From JAAYEV01 sp964508195 (lineage in GTDB: Bacteria; Bacillota; Clostridia; Ch29): a stretch of DNA of 14,694 nt. The stretch lies in assembly GCA_964508195.1 (NCBI GenBank), contig CAZDSH010000042.1:1-14694 (forward strand), written 5' to 3'. Under the pieces are notes generated by a model, which saw only the letters and a list, made by a program, of their open reading frames with translations, did no database searches and was not told where the DNA came from. This document shows positions 6,059 to 12,347 of this stretch, one piece after another (the stretch's first letter is position 1; every line of letters begins with the position of its first letter). The translations under genes and the position numbers were made by a program.

Positions 6059-7054
6059 ATGGATGATAAAATATTAGATCAGCAGATGGATGCAGCTCGC
6101 ATAAAGATCGACGAAAAGGCTAAACAAATAGCGAGTGTAAGGAAGGCTTTGGAGATACACGATAACGCAATACTGAAAAATATAATTAACGTATTATTCT
6201 GCTTTGGGATAGCCATTACAGTATTAATTTACGGGCGGCGTCTCCTGGGCATTTTTTTTGATTTACAAAGTCTGCCTGAACAGGGCAAATTGTTTTTATA
6301 CACCAATGGATTTATAATTGGCATTATAATATTATTCCTCCTGTTAGGTATCAGGGAATGTATAAGGTTTAAAAAAGTTATAAACGTGAAACGTGCCATT
6401 TCCAATCTGGACAAGTTGCACAAATACCTTAAAAATACAGGGGCACAGTTAGGGGTTTTAAAGAACGTATTTAAAGATGCGATGGATCAAGAGGGGGGAA
6501 CACCCGTATCGACATCCCTTGATGTTGATAATGAAATTACCCGTTGTACGAAGCACGCTTCCCAAAGGGGTACCCCTGCATTTAATAAGACGCTTAAGGT
6601 ATTATCCTACGCGATGCTTATTGCGGCTATGCCGTTGTTTATACTATTGCCAAAGTTTGATGATGCATCTGGGGATACTATCGGCGATATAATCGTTGTG
6701 CATGGCAAACAGGCGGCAATAAAGGCTAAGGGAGGGATCATGTATCCGCAGATTCAGGAGGACGGTTACGATGACCTTCTAGGGAACCTTAAAGAAAAGG
6801 AATTTTTGTTAGGCGAAATTCAGACGGATTTGAACCTGCGTAAAGACTATACCACTTCATCGGATATAATAACCGTTATGTACAAGAAGGATCATTATTT
6901 CGTAATGGGCGAGAAAAAAGGCTGGTACTTCGGGTGGCACCATGAGGGCAAAAATTATGGCTGGGCATCGAAAAAGTATATTAAACTTAAGATAAAAAAC
7001 GACCTAGAGACAAAAAAGATGTGGTCCGAGCAGGTAATCGGGGAGGAAATATAA
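6059..7054 (+). CDS. Three-TM membrane protein with C-terminal SH3b domain
   Basis: The N-terminal ~38 residues are helical and charged, probably cytoplasmic. Hydrophobic helices lie at about 42-59, 80-97 and 181-197, with a coiled, charged segment (100-145) between the second and third. An odd number of membrane passes starting inside puts residues 200-331 outside the cell. Residues 257-310 match a bacterial SH3 (SH3b) domain: DLNLRKDYTTSSDIITVMYKK, then the WYFGWHHEGKNYGWASKKYIKL-type end with its NYGWASKKYI signature. SH3b domains often bind peptidoglycan or other wall material. The ATG start has a strong GGAGGT site (6048-6053). As the only evident membrane protein in the kinase operon, it is a candidate wall sensor or anchor for the complex. 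That role is inferred. Confidence 0.85.
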   Translation: MDDKILDQQMDAARIKIDEKAKQIASVRKALEIHDNAILKNIINVLFCFGIAITVLIYGRRLLGIFFDLQSLPEQGKLFLYTNGFIIGIIILFLLLGIRECIRFKKVINVKRAISNLDKLHKYLKNTGAQLGVLKNVFKDAMDQEGGTPVSTSLDVDNEITRCTKHASQRGTPAFNKTLKVLSYAMLIAAMPLFILLPKFDDASGDTIGDIIVVHGKQAAIKAKGGIMYPQIQEDGYDDLLGNLKEKEFLLGEIQTDLNLRKDYTTSSDIITVMYKKDHYFVMGEKKGWYFGWHHEGKNYGWASKKYIKLKIKNDLETKKMWSEQVIGEEI

Positions 7055-7085
7055 AGCTAAGACTACAGGGGGTAGGACTGATAAA

Positions 7086-8414
7086 ATGAGCGGGCCTAAG
7101 GGCGGAAACTTTTATTTAAAACAAGAGGTGGCAAGAAGGCTGGAGGCGAAACGGCGTGCGCGATTAGCGGAGAAAGTTTGCGCTGTGGAACAGTTCAACA
7201 AAGCCCTCAATGATGTACGATGCCTCCGTGCGGATTTAGAGCAAAGGCTGGATAGAGTTTTGCCACCCGTTGCGGACAATGTATTGTTTGAAGGAATAGC
7301 CGAGAAGCTAAAGGGGATTAGAAAATATTACGATACGTCCCTAGAGCGATTGGCCGGTGTTGAGCTACCTAAAGAAACGAAGGAAATAAGGAAAAAAACC
7401 GAAGAATTGTCAGTACATTTAAAACGGATAAAGGAAAAGGCCCATAACGAAATCGATGCTGTTAATAAAAATATCCATGAAGCGTGGGACACAATAGAAA
7501 AGGATAAAGTACAAAACCAATTAGCGGCGAAGCTAGAGACCTATGAGAAAAAAGAAAAAACCGTCCTCAAGGATTATGCATTTAACAGCGCCGATGAAAT
7601 AAGGGCAAAAACCTTACATAAGATAACTATAAATGCCGAGGACTGTATAAAAAGGATCGAGGGGTATATGGAATTTCAAAACCTAAGCCCTAGCGTAAGG
7701 ACCGAGGCTTCCAGGGTTATAGAACTTTATGCCCGGGGTATAGACTTAAATTTACAATGCCTTAAAGAGAAAATTGCCCATACCGAAACACGTTACCAAA
7801 ACCTGCTGTATATCGAACAGCGTATAAAAAAAGAAATATCCGCCTTTGAAAGGGCCTATGCAGAGTATTTAGTCGAGTGTTCTACCCAGGGGCTAACACC
7901 TAAATCCGCGGAATCCTTTAGCGGTATAGATGATCTAAACAAGGAACTGCAAAAATTGAAGGATGCTGCCCTTAAGAAGGAGACGCAAATATATATTAAA
8001 GACCAAATAGCCGATATAATGCACGGTTTAGGTTACAACATAATCAATAGCGAAATACTGGAATCACGAAGGGATATTGGGCAGGATTATTACCAGTTTG
8101 ACGACGATAGCGCTATAAGGGTTTCCCTGTCCCGGGGCAACACGATGATGATAGAAGTGGTGGGCCTCGGGGATGAGCAACCTTTAAGCGAAACAGAGAT
8201 TGAGGCACTTTTTACGAAACAGGTAGAATTCTGTAAAGTTCATCCAAATATTTTAAAGAAATTAAGGGAACGGGGCATACGTTTAGAAAACAGGGTAGAA
8301 CAAAAACCCCATAGGGACCATGCGAAGAAAATAACTATAAAAAATAGGGACAAGAAAAACAAGGTCGTCCGGAGAGGGGACAAAAAAGCCATTGAACGGA
8401 GGATGGGGATATAG
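7086..8414 (+). CDS. MSGPKGG-type coiled-coil protein of unknown function
   Basis: This 442-residue protein has no enzymatic motif I can see. It opens with MSGPKGGNFYLKQEVARR, an N-terminal signature seen in a poorly described bacterial family. Residues 15-300 are almost all helical and rich in Lys, Glu and Arg, with long coiled-coil stretches (about 95-165 and 215-300). Residues 300-400 look globular: an IKDQIADIMHGLGYNII helix-strand start, then strands (DSAIRVSLSRG, MMIEVVGLG) and a helical end. The last 35 residues are strongly basic and may bind nucleic acid or an acidic partner. The stop overlaps the next gene's GTG by one base, so translation is probably coupled. A scaffold or adaptor role for the FHA protein is an inference from position. 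Confidence 0.8.
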   Translation: MSGPKGGNFYLKQEVARRLEAKRRARLAEKVCAVEQFNKALNDVRCLRADLEQRLDRVLPPVADNVLFEGIAEKLKGIRKYYDTSLERLAGVELPKETKEIRKKTEELSVHLKRIKEKAHNEIDAVNKNIHEAWDTIEKDKVQNQLAAKLETYEKKEKTVLKDYAFNSADEIRAKTLHKITINAEDCIKRIEGYMEFQNLSPSVRTEASRVIELYARGIDLNLQCLKEKIAHTETRYQNLLYIEQRIKKEISAFERAYAEYLVECSTQGLTPKSAESFSGIDDLNKELQKLKDAALKKETQIYIKDQIADIMHGLGYNIINSEILESRRDIGQDYYQFDDDSAIRVSLSRGNTMMIEVVGLGDEQPLSETEIEALFTKQVEFCKVHPNILKKLRERGIRLENRVEQKPHRDHAKKITIKNRDKKNKVVRRGDKKAIERRMGI

Positions 8415-9070
8415 TGGGGCCTTTAGTAAAGATATGCGAGGGGTGCGGCGAAAAAAATGAAGCCTCTAGGGATAGCTGCATAAAATGTGGCGAAAGCCTC
8501 GTGTTTGTATATGCCAAAGAGGAACAAGGCCCGGCATCGGAGGCGAAAGCCCCGGGCGAACACATTGTCAGGAAAATGTATAGAAGATGCTATGAATGTG
8601 GTTTTAAGAATTATGTTAAGGATGTATACGAGCACCTAAACTGCTGTAAAAATCCAGAATGTAAGAACGAGGATATTATGAAACAGCCCGTTGAGGTAGA
8701 GGGCGAAGTTGCGGCGGGGGTAAGGCCGGCGGCCAAAGAAACTGCAACCCTTTACTTGGTATCCTCAAAAAGCGGTTGCATCGCTGACGATGACGAGGAT
8801 TACGAAATCGAATTCCCCGGCGAGGGTGCGGTTATCGGTAAGAGAGGGGACATAGATCGGGGGTATTTCGAAAGGTTTACATACGTTTCAAAGTACCATT
8901 GCCGAGTTTATTTTAAGAATGATAGCTGGTACATAAAAGACCTGGGCAGCCAAAACGGTACCTATCTACAGGGTAGCGAAAAGCCCCTTAAACCCTATAC
9001 CGAGCATAGGCTAAGGGACGGAGGTACCGTACGGTTGGGGGATGTACAGTTTATTATAAAGGTGAGATAA
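8414..9070 (+). CDS. Double zinc-ribbon and FHA-domain phosphothreonine reader
   Basis: This 218-residue adaptor has three parts. Residues 8-25 are a zinc ribbon (CEGCG, then CIKCG; Cys 8, 11, 22, 25). Residues 59-83 are a second, unusual cysteine cluster (CYECG, then CCKNPEC). Residues 112-218 are an FHA domain with the phosphothreonine-binding features in place: IGKRGD (141-146), SKYHC (159-163) and SQNGTYL (179-185). FHA domains bind phosphorylated Thr peptides, so it is the expected reader of the kinase encoded 3.3 kb downstream. Translation starts at GTG 8414, inside the stop codon of the upstream gene, with GGAGGA (8398-8403) ten bases before. The partner peptide and the metal content are not visible from sequence. 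Confidence 0.9.
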   Translation: MGPLVKICEGCGEKNEASRDSCIKCGESLVFVYAKEEQGPASEAKAPGEHIVRKMYRRCYECGFKNYVKDVYEHLNCCKNPECKNEDIMKQPVEVEGEVAAGVRPAAKETATLYLVSSKSGCIADDDEDYEIEFPGEGAVIGKRGDIDRGYFERFTYVSKYHCRVYFKNDSWYIKDLGSQNGTYLQGSEKPLKPYTEHRLRDGGTVRLGDVQFIIKVR

Positions 9071-9075
9071 GTATT

Positions 9076-9636
9076 ATGCAGATAGACAGGATAATATATC
9101 CCATCGAAACCCTGGGTCCCGGTAAAAGGATCGTCCTTTGGACGATCGGCTGCACTAAAGAATGTTTTAACTGCAGTAACCCCGAACTATGGGCTAAAAA
9201 CAATAAAAAAGATATATCCGTGGCCAAGATATACAGATATTTAGCTACTATATGCGCTAACAATGAAGTGGAGGGCATTACCTTCACCGGCGGCGATCCC
9301 CTCGAACAGGCCGAGGAGCTGTTAGCGCTGTTGCCTATGTGCAGTAGATTAGTGGAGGATATATTGATCTATACGGGGTTCACCCTAAAAGAGCTCGATG
9401 ATGGGCTAGTAGAGAAGATGTCACCGCATATTGCATGCCTAATAGACGGCAGGTATATAGACGCCAAAAACGACAATAAAAGCCCGTTAGTAGGCTCTAC
9501 TAATCAAAGGCTTATTTTTTTTAAGGAGGGCTATCGAGATATATATAAAAAATATTCGTTAAAGGGACGTATCGTGCATAATCTTTTTTACGAAAACCGA
9601 TTTATATCCGTAGGGATTCCTAATAATAATGCATAG
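9076..9636 (+). CDS. NrdG-like radical SAM protein (orphan activase)
   Basis: This 186-residue radical SAM enzyme has the 4Fe-4S motif CTKECFNC (CxxxCxxC; Cys 26, 30, 33), the SAM-binding GGDP (72-75), and NrdG-type features: a downstream DGRYIDA and GSTNQRLIFF. Its closest well-known relative is the activase of anaerobic ribonucleotide reductase, which makes a glycyl radical on NrdD. No NrdD or other glycyl-radical protein (RVxGY-type C-terminus) is present in the window. Within this kinase operon it more likely modifies or senses something else, perhaps a partner protein, or makes a small molecule. It starts five bases after the FHA gene, with AAGGTGAG (9058-9065) as ribosome binding site. 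The family call is firm; naming it nrdG would mislead. Confidence 0.85.
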   Translation: MQIDRIIYPIETLGPGKRIVLWTIGCTKECFNCSNPELWAKNNKKDISVAKIYRYLATICANNEVEGITFTGGDPLEQAEELLALLPMCSRLVEDILIYTGFTLKELDDGLVEKMSPHIACLIDGRYIDAKNDNKSPLVGSTNQRLIFFKEGYRDIYKKYSLKGRIVHNLFYENRFISVGIPNNNA

Positions 9637-9660
9637 AAAAAAGGGGGCAAAAAGGGGTAT

Positions 9661-11541
9661 ATGTTTAACGAAGGAAATGTACCAAAATGGCAGCGGGAGA
9701 TGGATTCCTTCAGGGGCATCAAAAGCGTTTTTGTTATAGAGGGAAACATCAAAGATATTTATCCACGGTTTATTAAAGGGGACACAGGTTACACGATGAA
9801 TGGGTTTGTCGATCTTAATAATATATTGTATTCTTTGTTTGATGCTACGCAGTACGATTTTTTGTTTTGCGATCCGGTGAACGGTTTTTATAACCCGATT
9901 ATAAGTACAAATTTAGTATCCCTCATGGAAGAATTCTCCGGCGGCAGGATCCGGTACACGGTAAACGAAAACGAATTGCTTATACAAAATATAAGCACCG
10001 ACGGTTATATATCCCTAAGCGAGATAATAAAAAATGCGATGATAAGCAACAGGTTACAAATACATAAAGATGGCAGAAAGCCCGTTGCCGTCATAGTGAA
10101 CTTTGCATCACGGTATTTAAACTCGCCGGATAACCTCGAGGAGCACGAAAAAACTATGTTCCTTAACCTGTTTTATGCATCGTTAAACGCAAACCGAATA
10201 AACAGATTATACAATACCCTGATACTGGTCGTGGAAAAGGTTAACGATCTGCCCCCATGGTTCTATCTTAACAATGCCAACGTGAAGATCATCACCATTC
10301 CGAACCCCGATAGAAACGTTCGGGCTATGTATATAGACAACAACTATGCGGATTTTAACGATGCAGACGCAGGACTTAATAGGATCAGGGATAAATTTAT
10401 CGATATTACCGACGGACTGAAGAGCTTAGAATTACGAGCTTTAAATGAACTATGCAAGAAAAACGATATAGGACCCGAAAATATTGCCGACGGGGTAGCC
10501 CTTTACAAGTACGGTATAAAAGAAAACCCATGGGATAGCATAGAAAGATCTAGGATACTCGGTGCAAGGAATAGTATACTTAAAAGGCTAAAGGGCCAGG
10601 ATCACGCGGTGGATAAGGCCCTAGACATTATAAAACGTGCCGCCGGCGGGCTATCGGGGTTACAACATTCCTCCCATAGCATTAAACCCCGGGGTATACT
10701 CTTTTTGGCAGGGCCGACGGGTACCGGTAAAACGGAGCTGGCTAAGGCCTTAGCCGAGGTACTTTTTGGCGACGAGCGAAGCTGTATACGGTTCGATATG
10801 AGCGAATATCAGCAGCCCCACTCTGATCAAAAGCTACTAGGTGCGCCCCCGGGTTATGTGGGCTATGAGGCCGGCGGACAGCTTACGAACGCTATAAAAG
10901 AAAAGCCCTTTTCTATACTGCTGTTCGACGAGATCGAAAAGGCTCACCCCTCTATCCTGGATAAATTCCTACAGATATTAGAGGACGGTAGGATGACCGA
11001 CGGCCAGGGCAATACGGTGTATTTTTCAGAATCCATAATCGTTTTTACAAGCAATCTCGGTATTTATAAGACCGTAAGGGATAATTTCGGAGGGGCAAAA
11101 AAAGTGCCCATAGTTACCATGGCCTGCGATTACAAAACCCTAAGGGACAAGGTCCGCCAGGGTGTGGAGGATTATTTCATAGATTTAGGCCGACCGGAGC
11201 TACTTAACCGTATAGGTAATAATAACATAATAGTCTTTGACTATATACGGGAGGAGGCCGCCAGGCAAATCCTTCGCTCCCAGGTAGAAAAAATAATGGA
11301 GAACATTATGGAATTAAAAAAGATTAAGGTTTCAATATCCCAGGCTGTGTACGATAGATATTTTTATCCAAGGGCCTATTCGAATATGGAAAACGGCGGC
11401 AGGGGTATAGGCAATATGGTGGAGGAGTGTTTTATTAATCCCCTGGCCCGTTATATATGTGACGGGGACATAGGACATGGTGCTACTATATCTGTTGCTT
11501 TGGACGAAGATAACGGCGAACTGATAATGATCAAAGAATGA
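9661..11541 (+). CDS. Clp/Hsp100-like AAA+ ATPase with a degenerate N-terminal half
   Basis: This 626-residue protein has one intact AAA+ module of the ClpB/ClpA D2 type in its C-terminal half: Walker A GPTGTGKTE (351-359), pore loop GAPPGYVGYEAGG (394-406), Walker B ILLFDEIEKAHP (419-430), sensor-1 FTSNLG (462-467), arginine finger in RPELLNRIG (511-519) and a sensor-2 GGRGIG (579-584). Residues 20-250 resemble an AAA or P-loop-like fold (VFVIEGNI, VAVIVNFASRYL, LILVVEKVNDLPPWF) but show no Walker A sequence. It is therefore probably an inactive nucleotide-binding or protein-binding domain. Clp family members normally have an N-domain or a working D1 there. It probably forms a ring that remodels protein complexes by threading. 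No IGF/L ClpP-docking loop is evident, so it is probably not a protease partner. It lies between the radical SAM and PP2C genes. Confidence 0.9.
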   Translation: MFNEGNVPKWQREMDSFRGIKSVFVIEGNIKDIYPRFIKGDTGYTMNGFVDLNNILYSLFDATQYDFLFCDPVNGFYNPIISTNLVSLMEEFSGGRIRYTVNENELLIQNISTDGYISLSEIIKNAMISNRLQIHKDGRKPVAVIVNFASRYLNSPDNLEEHEKTMFLNLFYASLNANRINRLYNTLILVVEKVNDLPPWFYLNNANVKIITIPNPDRNVRAMYIDNNYADFNDADAGLNRIRDKFIDITDGLKSLELRALNELCKKNDIGPENIADGVALYKYGIKENPWDSIERSRILGARNSILKRLKGQDHAVDKALDIIKRAAGGLSGLQHSSHSIKPRGILFLAGPTGTGKTELAKALAEVLFGDERSCIRFDMSEYQQPHSDQKLLGAPPGYVGYEAGGQLTNAIKEKPFSILLFDEIEKAHPSILDKFLQILEDGRMTDGQGNTVYFSESIIVFTSNLGIYKTVRDNFGGAKKVPIVTMACDYKTLRDKVRQGVEDYFIDLGRPELLNRIGNNNIIVFDYIREEAARQILRSQVEKIMENIMELKKIKVSISQAVYDRYFYPRAYSNMENGGRGIGNMVEECFINPLARYICDGDIGHGATISVALDEDNGELIMIKE

Positions 11542-11551
11542 GGATGATATC

Positions 11552-12304
11552 GTGTTGGATATATGCGCAAGGGTGGATATAGGCTTGGTAAGGGAAAAAA
11601 ACGATGACAGGATACTGCTAGGGAAAGACGTATACTCCCTCGGCGAATACTGCTATACTGTCTCTGAGACCGATTATATTGCCGCCGTAGCCGATGGTGT
11701 CGGAGGCGAAGAATACGGCGATGAGGCGGCGGAAATTGCACTGAAATGTTTTGTGGATATCAATACAGTCGATGAGGCGACTTTAAAGGATTATATAAAA
11801 AGGGCTAACGATAAAGTGATGCAACGTCAGGCCGAGGATATAAAAAGGGCTAAGATGTCCACTACATTAGCCGGCGTTTTTATAAAGGGTGGGGACCTGA
11901 TCACTTTTAACGTGGGGGATAGCCGCGTGTATCATATCCGGGACGGGGGTATGCGCCGCCTTACCCGGGACCATACGCCGGTACAGGAACTGCTAAACCG
12001 TGGCTACATAAACGAAGAACAGGCCTTCCGGCACCCCGAAAGGAACATTATCACGCGCTTTATCGGTCATGGCCAGCGTTGTGTTCCTTATATATCAAAG
12101 CGGGAAGGTATATTTTGTATAGGGGACATGATTTTACTTTGTAGCGACGGGCTTACCGATGCGTTAATGCCGGTAGAAATAAAGCGGGTGCTGAACAATA
12201 AATCGTTATCGCTACGGGGTAGGCTCGACGAACTTATAAGCCTTACCCATAGTAGGGGCGGCTACGATAACACGAGTATTATATTGATCAATAAAATCGG
12301 CTGA
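11552..12304 (+). CDS. PP2C-type (PPM) Ser/Thr protein phosphatase
   Basis: This 250-residue cytoplasmic metal-dependent phosphatase is of the Stp1/PrpC type. The conserved motifs are all present: RVDIGLVREKNDD (7-19), AAVADGVGGEEYG (44-56) with the metal Asp48, MSTTLAGV (102-109), FNVGDSRVYHI (119-129), ILLCSDGLTD (194-203) with Asp199, and GGYDNTSIIL (236-245) with Asp239. Its usual role is to reverse phosphorylation by a Hanks-type kinase, here the next gene. Start is GTG at 11552 with GAGG (11540-11543) eight bases upstream; the AAA+ gene ends ten bases before it. It has no membrane segment and no extra domain. Confidence 0.94.
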   Translation: MLDICARVDIGLVREKNDDRILLGKDVYSLGEYCYTVSETDYIAAVADGVGGEEYGDEAAEIALKCFVDINTVDEATLKDYIKRANDKVMQRQAEDIKRAKMSTTLAGVFIKGGDLITFNVGDSRVYHIRDGGMRRLTRDHTPVQELLNRGYINEEQAFRHPERNIITRFIGHGQRCVPYISKREGIFCIGDMILLCSDGLTDALMPVEIKRVLNNKSLSLRGRLDELISLTHSRGGYDNTSIILINKIG

Positions 12305-12347
12305 TTAAAGGGATTTCTCCGTAAAAAAAGAGGGGAGGTAAGGGACG

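Noticed and set aside
6477..6692. + strand 71-residue frame inside the SH3b membrane protein gene
   Set aside because: It is fully nested in another frame of a well-supported gene, with an Arg/Leu-rich composition typical of an out-of-frame read.
9076..9636. Canonical nrdG of an anaerobic ribonucleotide reductase operon
   Set aside because: No nrdD is adjacent and the neighbours are signalling genes, so only the family resemblance is claimed.
9661..11541. ClpV of a type VI secretion system, suggested by FHA, kinase, PP2C and a Clp-like ATPase together
   Set aside because: No sheath, Hcp, VgrG or baseplate genes are present. The ATPase is shorter than ClpV and lacks an active D1, and the genome type is Gram-positive.
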